The position numbers and the translations under genes are program-made. Under the pieces are notes generated by a model. It searched no databases, was not told where the DNA came from, and saw only the letters and a list, made by a program, of their open reading frames with translations. Positions 23,976 to 33,953 of a DNA stretch of 64,000 nt are shown here, in pieces; position 1 is the first letter of the stretch, and the number at the start of each line of letters is the position of its first letter. This stretch comes from JALYXI01 sp963716685 (lineage in GTDB: Bacteria > Acidobacteriota > Terriglobia > Bryobacterales > Bryobacteraceae), in contig CAVQTR010000002.1 of the NCBI GenBank assembly GCA_963716685.1, positions 392,341 to 456,340 on the forward strand. The letters run 5' to 3'.

Positions 23976-26036
23976 ATGAGTATCGAATTGCGTCCGCTGG
24001 GTGTTGCGTGCAATCTGGCTTGTACCTACTGTTACCAAAATCCGCAGCGCGACGCGGGCAACCAACGCATGACCTACGACTTGGAAAAGATGAAAAAGGA
24101 GGCTGCCCACATTGGCGGCCCTTTCACTCTGTTCGGGGGAGAACCGCTTCTGATGCGGTTTGAGGATCTGGAGCACCTGTTTGCGTGGGGTCTGGAAACA
24201 ACCGGGCAGAACGCAATCCAGACGAATGGGGTCCTGATCGAAGACCGTCACATCGATTTATTTCGGCGTTACAAAGTGTCGGTCGGCATTTCGATAGACG
24301 GGCCTGGCGAACTGAACGATGCGCGCTGGCATCGCGGGCTCGAAAAGACCCGCCAATCCACCGCGCTCGTGGAAGCCGTGATCGAGCGTTTGTGCCGCGA
24401 TTATCAGGCGCCGGGCCTGATCGTCACGTTACACAGCGGGAACGCGACCGCGGACAAGCTTCCCGTCATGGCGGACTGGATGCGGCGGCTGCGCGCGATG
24501 GGTATCAGGAACGTGCGCCTGCATTTGCTCGAAGTCGATCACGATTCGGTACGCAACAGCCTGGCATTGTCGGCGCGGGAGAATATCCAGGCGCTGCTGG
24601 CGTTTGCCGAGGTTCAGAAAAGCGTAGCCGGGCTGCATCTCGACCTGTTCGAAGAGATGGAATCGTTACTCAGCGGACAGGATGGGAATGTTGGCTGCAC
24701 CTGGCGAGCGTGCGACCCGTACACGACGGAAGCGGTGCAAGGGATCGAGGGCAACGGGCAGTCCAGCAATTGCGGCCGCACCAACAAGGATGGCATTGGT
24801 TTTATAAAGGCCGGCACGGCGGGGTACGAACGTTACCTTGCCCTGTATCGGACGCCGCAGGCAGATAACGGCTGCGCCGGATGCCGCTTTTTTCTGATGT
24901 GCAAAGGACAGTGCCCGGGGACTTCAATTGAAGGCGACTGGAGGAATCGTACTGAGCACTGCGAGGAATGGAAGCATCTGTTCAACTTGATCGAGCGGCG
25001 CATGATTGTGGCCGGTAAGATTCCGCTGACGATTCAACCTGTGCGCTTCGAGCTCGAGCGCCGTCAGATCGATGCCTGGGAACGGGGAGAGAATCCGTCA
25101 ATCAGCCGCAGTCTGAAAGTGTTGTATGCGGAACAAGCCGCTCAGAGCGAGCCCCCGGCCGCGGCCCCCGCTGTTAGCACACCTCATCCTAGGAAGCCGA
25201 AAGCGCGCATCAGTTGGGTGGGAGAGGCAGCACGCGAAAAATGGAAGGCGCGACTCGAAAGGCTTCCGGCTGCGATCGAAGAGTTAACCGTGCATGCAGC
25301 GGTCCGCCTGAACGGGGAAGGTTGCGCGGTGAGATTGGTTCCCCGCTCAAGCTTCGATCGTCTTTTTGGCCTTGCTGCCCAACACGGCCTGACTGCGGCC
25401 ATGCTTCCCGTCGAGGCTTTACCCGGAGGCATCTGCACACAACCGGCGGAAGAAGTGACGGGCGTTTTTCTGGCGGGTACTCAAGCCGCTGTGGCCCATG
25501 CGCAGAGGGAATGGGCGAGGCAAGATCTACCGGCGTTCGACTCATTGCTGGATTTGCCTGCCTGCTGCGTCAACCGTTGGCAGGACACAGCAGCCGAAGA
25601 TATTTTCCCCGCTCACCACTTCCCCGCACATCAAGGGACCATCGATTTTCCGGAAAGCATTCGCACGCATTCGTTGTTGGCGCCCCTGGGTATTGCGGCG
25701 CTGCCTATCGTGCCGTGTCGCTTCGACTGCCCGCCGGCTCTGGAAGCCGCAGCCCGTTGGCTTGCACTCGCGGACGCCGAAGGTTATGGCGCCGAGGCCG
25801 ACTGGCTGCGAGAGTGCTTTTCGTGGGCTATGGCGTGGTCTGAACTCCATGGCGTGACGGAGGTGAAGACACCGCTGTTCAAGATGTGCTTTCAGGGCGG
25901 TCTGAAGTCCGGTGCGCGGCTCATCCACCGTACCGGATCCGTGGCGAGGGTGCCGGAAAGTGTCGCGGGTCTTGGCTTTCCGTATGCCGCGCCGGCGAAC
26001 CATGTGCGCATTATTGAAATCGGGGGGCTCCTCTGA
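23976..26036 (+). CDS. Radical SAM/SPASM peptide-maturation enzyme with extra C-terminal domain
   Basis: This 686-residue protein carries the radical SAM CX3CX2C motif at Cys12, Cys16 and Cys19 (CNLACTYCYQ), a GGEPLL segment, QTNGVLI and SIDGPGELND, all usual for peptide-modifying members. A SPASM-like cysteine set follows (Cys300, 303, 309, 313 and 329), binding auxiliary 4Fe-4S clusters. After a Pro/Ala linker near residue 395 a domain of about 290 residues of unknown type follows. Enzymes of this class make C-C, C-O or thioether crosslinks in RiPPs. It starts 48 bases after precursor 3. Confidence 0.88.
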   Translation: MSIELRPLGVACNLACTYCYQNPQRDAGNQRMTYDLEKMKKEAAHIGGPFTLFGGEPLLMRFEDLEHLFAWGLETTGQNAIQTNGVLIEDRHIDLFRRYKVSVGISIDGPGELNDARWHRGLEKTRQSTALVEAVIERLCRDYQAPGLIVTLHSGNATADKLPVMADWMRRLRAMGIRNVRLHLLEVDHDSVRNSLALSARENIQALLAFAEVQKSVAGLHLDLFEEMESLLSGQDGNVGCTWRACDPYTTEAVQGIEGNGQSSNCGRTNKDGIGFIKAGTAGYERYLALYRTPQADNGCAGCRFFLMCKGQCPGTSIEGDWRNRTEHCEEWKHLFNLIERRMIVAGKIPLTIQPVRFELERRQIDAWERGENPSISRSLKVLYAEQAAQSEPPAAAPAVSTPHPRKPKARISWVGEAAREKWKARLERLPAAIEELTVHAAVRLNGEGCAVRLVPRSSFDRLFGLAAQHGLTAAMLPVEALPGGICTQPAEEVTGVFLAGTQAAVAHAQREWARQDLPAFDSLLDLPACCVNRWQDTAAEDIFPAHHFPAHQGTIDFPESIRTHSLLAPLGIAALPIVPCRFDCPPALEAAARWLALADAEGYGAEADWLRECFSWAMAWSELHGVTEVKTPLFKMCFQGGLKSGARLIHRTGSVARVPESVAGLGFPYAAPANHVRIIEIGGLL

Positions 26037-26059
26037 ATAAGTTCGACCAGATCCTGGGA

Positions 26060-26977
26060 ATGGTGGACTGGAGTCGCATGGCCGAGCCGCAGAAAGACGG
26101 CTATGACACCGAGATGACGTTGCGCATGGCGGGGCATGGCGTTACGCCGCTGCGGACCCAGCCTTACCGGCGGCGCCCGATCGATGGAGCCGCTACATTC
26201 TGCGATGGCAACGTGGCAATCCGGCCTGCGCCGGAACTCGGCCTGATGACTGATAAGATTCTACCCGCAGGGCTCGATCATGCGAATCTTGCCGCCGGGG
26301 CGGCGCTTCTGGCACGATGGCCCACTGCATACGCACAGTTCAGGCGGTTGGTGGACACCGTTTACCCTTATACGGATCCGCAGCAGGCCCGCATGGGCGA
26401 AGCGGCGCTGGGGTCAAGCAGCCACTCGTATGAGGAGGATTTCGGAAGTATCCACGCGACAGTGGATAACGCGCTGGGATTTGCGCAAGCACTCATTCAC
26501 GAAATGGCGCATCAGAAGCTGCGCGCGCTGGGCGTTTCGATCGAAACCGCGGATCGTATCATCGCGAACGATCCCTCGCAGCGATTCGAAAGTGCCATCC
26601 GCAAGGACCAGATGCGGCCTATGACGGCAGTGTTCCACGCGCAGTATTCCTTCATCCATGTAACGGCGCTCGACCTCTACATGCTGGCTGCGTCGCAGTC
26701 AGAGCGGGAACGGCAGTACATTCTGATGTTGCTGGCACGCAACGTACCTCGCATGCAGGAGGGGTATGAAGAAGTCTCCCGGCATATTGAAACCGATGCC
26801 GCGGGCCGCCTGTTTGTGGACGCTTTCATGAAGTGGTCCGCGGACATCTTGCAGTGCGGTCATGCCGAACTGAACGCCAGTGGCTATGGCGTAGGTGGAG
26901 GCGGAGGGATATTGCCGGTTCGGGGGCAGGATCGCCGCGCAGAAGGCTCATCCCGAGGCGAATCGATCTCGCAATGA
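26060..26977 (+). CDS. HExxH-type peptide beta-hydroxylase candidate
   Basis: This 305-residue protein has a clear HEMAH motif at residues 147-151 (ALIHEMAHQKLRAL). It fits the HEXXH-domain family found beside or fused to radical SAM RiPP enzymes (as in FxsB), some of whose members are alpha-ketoglutarate-dependent peptide beta-hydroxylases rather than proteases. The sequence upstream of ATG 26060 stays open and reads LNKFDQILG from a CTG overlapping the radical SAM stop, so that may be the true start. The Gly-rich stretch near residue 280 is flexible. Confidence 0.75.
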   Translation: MVDWSRMAEPQKDGYDTEMTLRMAGHGVTPLRTQPYRRRPIDGAATFCDGNVAIRPAPELGLMTDKILPAGLDHANLAAGAALLARWPTAYAQFRRLVDTVYPYTDPQQARMGEAALGSSSHSYEEDFGSIHATVDNALGFAQALIHEMAHQKLRALGVSIETADRIIANDPSQRFESAIRKDQMRPMTAVFHAQYSFIHVTALDLYMLAASQSERERQYILMLLARNVPRMQEGYEEVSRHIETDAAGRLFVDAFMKWSADILQCGHAELNASGYGVGGGGGILPVRGQDRRAEGSSRGESISQ

Positions 26978-27141
26978 CTCCGCTTCCAGATCAATTGATC
27001 GACCTCACGCTTGCACTCACACCGGCCGCCAAGAAGAAAAAAAGCAGCAGGCCCAGCCCGCCGAATGCTGCTGTGCCTATGACGGTTCGGTACCTCGTAT
27101 TCACCCAGACGCTGTTCATCCGCCCGTGTTGCAGGCGGTGA
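26974..27141 (+). CDS. Small coupled frame after the HExxH gene
   Basis: ATG overlaps the previous TGA (ATGA). The 55-residue product starts MTPLPDQLIDLTLAL and then has four lysines. An alternative frame entered at the A-rich run near 27,033-27,044 gives a tail rich in Cys and His (ECCCAYDG, HPDAVHPP, TAHGHQIAS), which looks more peptide-like. Either a true small gene, another precursor with a frameshift, or chance. Confidence 0.4.
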   Translation: MTPLPDQLIDLTLALTPAAKKKKSSRPSPPNAAVPMTVRYLVFTQTLFIRPCCRR

Positions 27142-27343
27142 CGGCGCACGGGCACCAGATCGCAAGCTGACACCCTCGATTGTTGTCATTCCTCCCAGGA
27201 TTACTGTCACGGTCTCCTCTTTTGGGAGAATTCGGTGTAACTTTCGCTCGCTTCGGCGGTACTCGTTTGTAGCGGCCTTCTACGCCGAAGACTCGCCTTC
27301 CTGGAGCGGTCCGAGCCCGCGAATGCCATCGGAGGAATGAAAC

Positions 27344-29809
27344 ATGTTCGACCACGTGCTTCAGGATGTCCGCTACGCCCTCCGTGCCTTGCGCTTGAGT
27401 CCCGGGTTTGCCGCCGTCGCCATTCTGTCGCTCGCTCTCGGCATCGGCGCAAATACGGCCATCTTCAGTCTGATCAATGCCGTCATTCTAAAGACGCTGC
27501 CCGTGAGCCATCCCGAACAACTCGTCGAACTCAGCTTGAAAACCGAAGACGGCCTCTCGTTTGCAAATCCAGTTTGGGAGCAGGTGCGCGACCGCCAGGA
27601 TGTCTTCTCGGGGGCCTTCGCTTACAGTCCCACCCGCCTCAATCTGGCCATGGGCGGCGAAGTTCGCAACGCAAACGTAAGTTGGGTCAGCGGAGACTTT
27701 TTCCGCACGCTCGGAGTGAACCCTCTTCTTGGCGGAACCATCGCCGCCGTCGACGATAAGCGCGGCTGCCCGGTGATCGGCCTGCTCAGCTACGGCTTCT
27801 GGCAGAGGGCGTTCGGGGGCGCGGCCGACGTCCTCGTCCGGCGCTTGACCCTCAACACCCATCCCGTTCAGATCGTCGGTGTCGTTCCGCCGGGATTTCC
27901 CGGCATCCAGGTTGGGGAAGCGGTTGACGTCTACCTGCCTCTATGCGCGGAGGGCACTGTTATACGCGAGAACTCCGCGCTCGACAAGCGGGCTAACTCG
28001 TGGCTATGGATTTTTGCGCGCCTCAAGCCGGGTGTCAGCAAGCAGCAGGCCCTGACGCGGATGAATATGCTTGCCCCGCAGATCTTCGCCAACACCCTTC
28101 CTTCCAATTTCCCGCCCGATGCACAGAAACGTCACCTGGGTAAAAGGTTTGATCTTCTTCCGGGCGCGAAGGGGGTTTCCAGCGTTCGCCATGACTACAA
28201 GGCCGCCCTTTACACATTGATGGTCGCTGTCGGGATGGTGCTGCTGATCGCCTGCGCCAATGTCGCCAATCTCCTCCTCTCCCGCGCCGCTGTTCGCCGC
28301 AAGGAGGTGGCAATCCGGATGGCGATCGGCGCCAGTCGCGGCCAGCTGATTCGGCAGTTGCTCACTGAAAGCGTCCTGCTCTCCTCGATGGGCGCGATCC
28401 TGGGTGTGATATTCGCCCGGTGGGCAAGCCGGTTGCTGATTCAGTTCCTTTCGACCAGCAACTCGAACGTCGTTCTCGATCTGTCGATTGACATCCGCGT
28501 GCTCGCTTTCACCACGGCGGTTGCCATCGCCACCGGAATCTTTTTCGGACTGGTGCCGGCCTGGCAGGGTACCCGCGTCGATCCGCACTCGGTTATGAAG
28601 GCCAACGCGCGCGGAGTGGTGGAATCGCAGTCTCGATTCAGTCTCGGGAAGATGCTGGTCGCGTCCCAAGTAGCGCTCTCGCTGGTCCTGCTGATCGGCT
28701 CCGGGCTGATGCTCAAGACATTCGTCAAGCTCGCCACGCTCGATACAGGCTTCGACAAGAATCAGGTTCTGCTGATTCGCATCGACCCTCGTTACGCTAA
28801 CGTGCCGCTCGACCGCCGGCTGCCACTGTATCAGGAATTGCAGCGGCGTTTCGTCGTTCTTCCTGGCGTCCGGTCGGCGAGCTTCGCCGACGTCATCCCG
28901 GTCAGCGGAAGTTCCTCGAGCCAAGTCGTCCACGTCGACGGGAATTTGGCGAAGGTGCGCGAGGGTTCGGTGTGGACCAATTCGATCAGTGCCGGATTTT
29001 TCGCCACCATGGAGACGCCTTTCCTAGCGGGACGCGATTTCGACGCGCACGACACGCTTGAGGCGCCGCTCGTCGCGGTGGTCAATGAATCGATGGCCAA
29101 CAAGTTCTTCGGTAGCCCGCTGGAAGCAATGGGCAAGACATTTCGGCAAGGCTGGAATGGGACCGGCAGTCCAGTCCAGATCGTCGGCGTCGTCAAGGAT
29201 ACCAAATATCGGAGCTTGAGAGCGGAGGGCGAAGCGATTGCGTACTACCCGCTCTCCCAATTGCCTCCGATGCGCTGGGCCAATTTCCTGCTTCGCGCCA
29301 ACGGACCCGCCGCCTTCCTCATCCCGAGCGTCAAGGCAGCCGTCGATGAAATCAATCACGATATCACCCTGCAATTCCGCACTCTCTCTGTTCAGCTCGA
29401 TGAGTCATTGGGCCGTGAGCGCCTTTTGGCAAAGCTCTCCGGATTCTTCGGCGCTCTCGCTTTGGCTCTTGCCGTCATCGGGCTCTACGGCGTGATGTCT
29501 TACAACGTCGCCCGGCGGCGCAGTGAAATCGCCATTCGCATGGCGCTCGGCGCTGAGCAGGCTCGCGTGCTCCGCATGGTCCTGGGCGAAGCGGCGATTC
29601 TTATTGTGGCTGGCCTTGCGCTCGGGTTGGGTATCGCGGTCTTCTCGACGCGCCTCCTTGCCAGTTTCCTCTATCACCTGGAGCCCAACGATCCCACAAC
29701 TCTGGTCATGGCCTGCTTGGTTCTCGCAATGTCGGGCGTCGTCGCCGGACTCCTGCCGGCCCGGCGCGCCGCCAGACTGCATCCAATGACGGCTCTGCGA
29801 GAGGAATAA
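27344..29809 (+). CDS. FtsX/MacB-type ABC permease of the acidobacterial orphan type
   Basis: The start ATG has GGAGG upstream. The 821-residue protein begins MFDHVLQDVRYALRALRLSP, the standard N-terminus of acidobacterial duplicated orphan permeases. It has transmembrane segments near residues 22-45, 290-315, 335-360, 385-410, 435-455 and the last 140 residues, with two periplasmic MacB_PCD domains. It lacks an ATPase gene beside it, as usual for this group. It could export a peptide from the cluster upstream, but such genes are frequent in these genomes. Confidence 0.92.
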   Translation: MFDHVLQDVRYALRALRLSPGFAAVAILSLALGIGANTAIFSLINAVILKTLPVSHPEQLVELSLKTEDGLSFANPVWEQVRDRQDVFSGAFAYSPTRLNLAMGGEVRNANVSWVSGDFFRTLGVNPLLGGTIAAVDDKRGCPVIGLLSYGFWQRAFGGAADVLVRRLTLNTHPVQIVGVVPPGFPGIQVGEAVDVYLPLCAEGTVIRENSALDKRANSWLWIFARLKPGVSKQQALTRMNMLAPQIFANTLPSNFPPDAQKRHLGKRFDLLPGAKGVSSVRHDYKAALYTLMVAVGMVLLIACANVANLLLSRAAVRRKEVAIRMAIGASRGQLIRQLLTESVLLSSMGAILGVIFARWASRLLIQFLSTSNSNVVLDLSIDIRVLAFTTAVAIATGIFFGLVPAWQGTRVDPHSVMKANARGVVESQSRFSLGKMLVASQVALSLVLLIGSGLMLKTFVKLATLDTGFDKNQVLLIRIDPRYANVPLDRRLPLYQELQRRFVVLPGVRSASFADVIPVSGSSSSQVVHVDGNLAKVREGSVWTNSISAGFFATMETPFLAGRDFDAHDTLEAPLVAVVNESMANKFFGSPLEAMGKTFRQGWNGTGSPVQIVGVVKDTKYRSLRAEGEAIAYYPLSQLPPMRWANFLLRANGPAAFLIPSVKAAVDEINHDITLQFRTLSVQLDESLGRERLLAKLSGFFGALALALAVIGLYGVMSYNVARRRSEIAIRMALGAEQARVLRMVLGEAAILIVAGLALGLGIAVFSTRLLASFLYHLEPNDPTTLVMACLVLAMSGVVAGLLPARRAARLHPMTALREE

Positions 29810-30345
29810 GCTGGTCCGCTATCTCGGCGCGGTCGCTGACGATACGCCCCTGGAGCACATGGCTCTTCAGCTCACCCGCTCCACATCGAGCGAGCAGGCG
29901 CTCACTACATCCAGGTGAATGGCGTCCGGCATCTTGCCAATGTCACCGACCCGCAGACTCCCGAGGCATTCTTCGCCGGCATCCAGCGCAGATTTCAGGA
30001 TCAGGGGATGCGTTGAATTTCAGATAGCCCACGTTTTCCGGGAGAATCTCGAGCTTCTCGAACCTGCAATTGTTGTGCTCCAGTTCTTTCTGCATTCGGG
30101 GTTCAGCAGCGGGATCGGGACCTTGCCCCTGCGCTGGCCGCTTGAAAGGACTCGACAGTTCACGATGTTGGAGTATTGTTTGACGATGCGGGCTTGGATG
30201 GATCCGCTTAAGCCCTCCTAAGTTATTACAACTACAACAGTTATATGTTCAAGAGCGGTTTCCGGTCACCTCTCAGGAACGGACATCTGCGGGCATCTGC
30301 GACGGGTTTCGTTTTGGCTGGCGGTACGAACCCTCCGTCGGACAT
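29810..30345. other. Non-coding or decayed stretch with repeat copy B
   Basis: No intact gene. A short plus-strand frame (29,884-30,016) reads HIERAGAHYIQVNGVRHLAN and may be a remnant of a lost protein. Bases 30,198-30,306 are a copy of the dispersed repeat in minus orientation. Confidence 0.5.
30198..30306 (-). repeat. Dispersed repeat, copy B
   Basis: On the minus strand it matches copy C (35,191-35,300): GCAGATGCCCGCAGATGTCC, then GAGAGGTGACCGGAAACCGC, an ATATAACTG stretch, and a diverged AACTTAGGAGGGCTTAAGCGG. It is more diverged than the others at its right end. Confidence 0.7.
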
Positions 30346-31604
30346 TTACAGATATCGGCAGACCCGTTTGCCGTTAACTGTCACACACTGACCTCCATTT
30401 TCTATACACACTTTGCAGCTCGGAGGTGGCGGTGGTGGTGGAGGTGGCGGGGGAGTTACTGGCTTGCAAAACTGGCTCTGGCTTACCTGTGTCGAATTAC
30501 TCGAGCACTGATTGATGGTTCCGGGAAGGCAGGCCGCGACAAATTGCTGCTCAGTCGTTGTTACACCGGATGCGCTATTCGCCCCTTTCGAAATCGGCAT
30601 TAGGCCGCTGGGGTTAGGGGTGGATATGTTTATCGGTGGACTGGCATCCGAGTAAAAGTCTGTTGGCTTGCCGCAGCTCAGTGTCCAAGTGGGTGGGTTA
30701 TTTTGATGAATAGGGCAACTGAGTGAAAAGGAACAAGCTATCGGGATATAAACGGAAGTCTGACTACACACGCTAGCATTATTTGGCTGAGTAATGTCCT
30801 GGAGACAGACGGAATAGATTAGAGTTTTTCCGATTGGGGCATTGGTATCTGTCGCTTTGTAGCTCGCTCCGTCAGCTACAGGGGTAGAGAGTACGTTGCC
30901 TGAGGTTGACGAGACGAACTGAATAACTTGAGACTGCTCCGCAATCGGCACTGTCCATGTGAAGAGAACATTGAATTGACCGGGTGCGCCGCCTTCTACA
31001 ATTGCCTGCAAACTCTGGGCTGCAGCCACTGGAGTGCGGGCGCGGTGATAATTTGAAAGTCTGGACTAAAGGTTGAGCAGTTGGAAGGGTTCTCGCCCTG
31101 TGGGATACAGCCTTGCACTCTGACGTTATGGGGTTCACCAGGCATTAGATTGTTGTAGGTGAAGGGAGGACCTGCGGGCGAATGTTGATTTGCATCGTCG
31201 AGCTGTACGTTGTAGACAGGGTATTGCGGGAATGTAGTCCATCCAAACGTCACGCTTGTCTCTGTGGACGAAGGCGAATTGATCACGGGCGTCGGAGTTC
31301 CGACCGGGGGCGTCCACACCATGTGATATTCCGCGCTGCAGTAGATTTTCGGAGCAGCGCCGTAGATCGCACACATGCGAAAGGCATAAGACTGGAAGGC
31401 CGTCAGGCTGGTTGAAACAACCGTACCCGTATTCTGGAACGCACTCAGTGGACCTTCGGTTCCAAGCAGCGTTCCATCTTGATAATAGGGCGCAGTCCCT
31501 CCCCCGCGAAGCTCCATCTTCATTGGGCCTCCACAGGTTTCAACCCATGCGACGGAATTAGTCGGACTAGCCGTGTTCGGGACTGGTGATTCTACCGCGT
31601 CCAC
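30346..31604 (-). pseudogene. Secreted fibronectin-III-like protein, frameshifted and N-terminally truncated
   Basis: Two minus-strand frames (30,996-31,604 and 30,346-31,029) join if one frameshift is allowed near 31,015. The first has FN3-like repeats (STETSVTFGWTTFPQYPVYN, then NVRVQGCIPQGENPSNCS). The second continues with FNVLFTWTVPIAEQSQVIQF and ends with an eleven-proline run and a cysteine-rich tail (CKVCIENGGQCVTVNGKRVC). There is no signal peptide because the N-terminus ends where the TcmP fragment begins, near 31,575. Confidence 0.6.
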
Positions 31605-32328
31605 TGGGGCACCGAGTGAGCAGGCGTTTTTTGAGGACGTATACGAGGAAACGCGCGACTACCGGGACGGTAGCGCGAAAATTGCCCTCGCTCTGCCGGA
31701 GCCGTTCGACGGCTATCTGTTCATTGAAAAGTCCAAGGGCCGGGTCGGCCAGTTGAAAGAAGCGATAGAGCGAGACTATGCGGAACTTTTGCCGCGCTGC
31801 GATTTCCGGCACGGAGACGCGAACGACGTGCTCAAAGTATGGTGCAAGGAACGCGATTGGAAGAAGGAGCGGGCCGTAGTCTTTCTAGACCCCTATGGCA
31901 TGCAGGTTGAATGGACCACTATTGAAGCGCTCGCCGAGACGAAGGCCATAGACCTCTGGTATCTGTTTCCGCTCGGTGTCGGCGTCGCGCGACTGCTTAG
32001 GCATGATGGCGATATCCCCGAAACGTGGAAGAAGAGGCTAGACATGCTCCTAGGCACGGATGCGTGGCGCACGGAATTTTTCCGTGTGACCCCCGGCCAG
32101 CCCGATTTGTTTGGGGAGAGCCATGATGTTATAGAACGTGACGCGCCGGTTGAGAAGATCGAAGCCTTCATCCACGAGCGTCTCGCCCGAACTTTCGTTA
32201 AAGCCGCCAAGGGGATACTTAGGAACTCCCGGCAGAGTCCGCTTTATTTGCTGTGTTTCGCGGCGGCGAATGAAAAGGGCGCACCGACAGCGATCAGGAT
32301 CGCGCAAGATATTTTAAAGGACGACTGA
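31573..32328 (+). pseudogene. Three-Cys-motif partner protein TcmP, N-terminus lost
   Basis: The 251-residue frame has the TcmP core: PFDGYLFIEKSKGRVGQL, FRHGDANDVL, AVVFLDPYGMQVEW and KAIDLWYLFPLGVGVARLL, ending with a DILKDD tail. Intact members begin with about 60 more residues up to an IDAFAG motif, here replaced by FGTGDST at the break. Its partner, a DUF5131 gene, follows at once. The pair occurs on mobile elements and near defence genes; function unknown. Confidence 0.8.
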
Positions 32329-32373
32329 AGCGAGGGAATTAGGGCCACCACATCCAGCATTGAATGGACAGAG

Positions 32374-33019
32374 ATGACATGGAACCCCGTGACCGGCTGT
32401 TTGAAAGTCAGTCAGGGTTGCAAACACTGCTACGCCGAGGGGATGGCGAAGCGCCTGCATGCAACGGGATCGCAGCGCTACGAGAACGGGTTTAAGCCAA
32501 CGCTCCATCACGTGCCCGCAGCACACGTTTCAAATCCTCACAAAGCGGAGCGAACGGCTCCGCGAGCTTGGATGTAAACTGCCATGGCCTTCCAATGTCT
32601 GGATGGGGGTGAACGTTGAGGATGTGCGTGTAATCCATCGGATCAGCGATCTTGCTGCCGTTCCTGCACAAGTCCGTTTTCTTTCCTGTGAGCCGCTTAT
32701 CGGGCCGCTCGAAAACCTGCCTCTAGATGGCATTCATTGGGCGATTGTAGGCGGGGAGTCCGGGCCGTTCGCGCGTTCGATGAGGGCCGAGTGGCTTGAC
32801 TCGATCCACCGGCAATGTATTCGCAGCAATGTTGCCTTTTTCTTTAAGCAGTGGGGCGGCGTTCGGAAGGACATGACCGGCAGGGAGCTACACGGGCGGT
32901 CCATTGAAGCTTTCCACGTGGCCATTCTGCATCGGCTTTCCTGGCTGGATATGAACCAGGTTGATCTTCTTCTCCTCCGACGAGAGAGCTTGATCGCGCG
33001 AACTATGCAAACTTCTTAG
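32374..33019 (+). pseudogene. DUF5131 (phage Gp37/Gp68, three-Cys-motif) protein, broken
   Basis: The N-terminal frame shows MTWNPVTGCLKVSQGCKHCY, the CX6CX2C signature, up to FKPTLHHVPA. The reading then shifts to QHTFQILTKRSERLRELG and continues through VNVEDVRVIHRISDLA and WAIVGGESGPFARSMRAEW to TGRELHGRSIEAF. Between the halves the usual PRMIFVNSMSDLF region is missing, so an internal deletion of about 35 residues and a frameshift have occurred; the C-terminal tail is aberrant. Partner of the TcmP gene upstream. Confidence 0.8.
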
Positions 33020-33278
33020 AAGATGACAGAACGTCCATGTTTAGTACCGCCTGGAGCGTGGTCATGATTCGCGAAACAAGCCTGGACGGACGCGCTGCAC
33101 CTGAGGTGTCCGGAGCAGACGCGCGGGCTACACCGACTACGACTCGCAAGTCTTTTGATAAGAATGTTCTATGCCGATTCGGCGGCAGCTCCAAGACGAT
33201 CCTGACGTTACCGGGTTGCCCAATAGGGCTTGCAGTCCAACAGTAAGGGGCACCGGACAGATCAAAATTGTTGCACAA

Positions 33279-33953
33279 TCAGTGACGTTTTGGGGCAGAC
33301 CGCTGGTGAACAAACTCTCGCAGCAACTCCCACGTGGCACCCCGCTTGCGCCATACGAGGTTGTAGTACATGGGCTCCCATCCGCTTCCGAGATCTTTCA
33401 CCCGCGTCATAAGCACGAATCCCATGTCGCCGATCACCTCAGCATGCTGTATGACTGTTTCTTTTGTTGGGATAGATTGAATGCCTGCGGCCACGGCCTC
33501 TCCCGTCGGCTTTAGCATTGCTAGAATTTGCGCACCGCTCAATCGCACAAATCCCCCGTCATCGGCGACACGAACGTTCAAGAATTCAGGGCTGTATGTG
33601 GCAGCTACAGCCGCTACGTCCCTATTTTCTACGGCTTTGATAAACTCTTCAACGACACGCCGAAGCTGCGGATCCACGGTGTGTTCTGTTGGTGCAGGTT
33701 GTGCCAGTAACGTGCCTCCTAAAACGACGTTCTCATCCAGGACAACTACGGCGTGAATAACTTCCAGCAGTTCGAAAATCAGATTCGCCTCATTGCGGAG
33801 AAGTTCGCGGAGCGCGAGAAGTCCGCGGGGCTTACGCAGTTGAAGGCGGCCATCCGGCATGCCGATGAACAGCGCAAGCCGCTGGCTCAATACCGGCACG
33901 AGGAACTCGAACAAATGAAGCGCAATTTCTGGGGTGCGGATCGCAGTTATCAC
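33279..33953 (-). pseudogene. NTF2/SnoaL-like secreted protein, N-terminus replaced
   Basis: Only bases 33,279 to about 33,745 are convincing: GTLLAQPAPTEHTVDPQLRR, the end of a signal peptide followed by VVEEFIKAVENRDVAAVAATY and a NTF2-like fold ending MYYNLVWRKRGATWELLREF. These domains bind small molecules or act as enzymes of many kinds. The upstream part of the frame lies over the plus-strand frame at 33,753, so the true N-terminus is lost. Confidence 0.6.

Noticed and set aside
26060..26977. HExxH protein as a plain zinc metalloprotease
   Set aside because: Possible from the motif alone, but its place behind a radical SAM peptide enzyme and the absence of a signal peptide fit the peptide-modifying HEXXH family better.
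28004..28933. Minus-strand frame of 309 codons inside the permease gene
   Set aside because: Shadow of the permease; composition is low-complexity polar residues with no domain.
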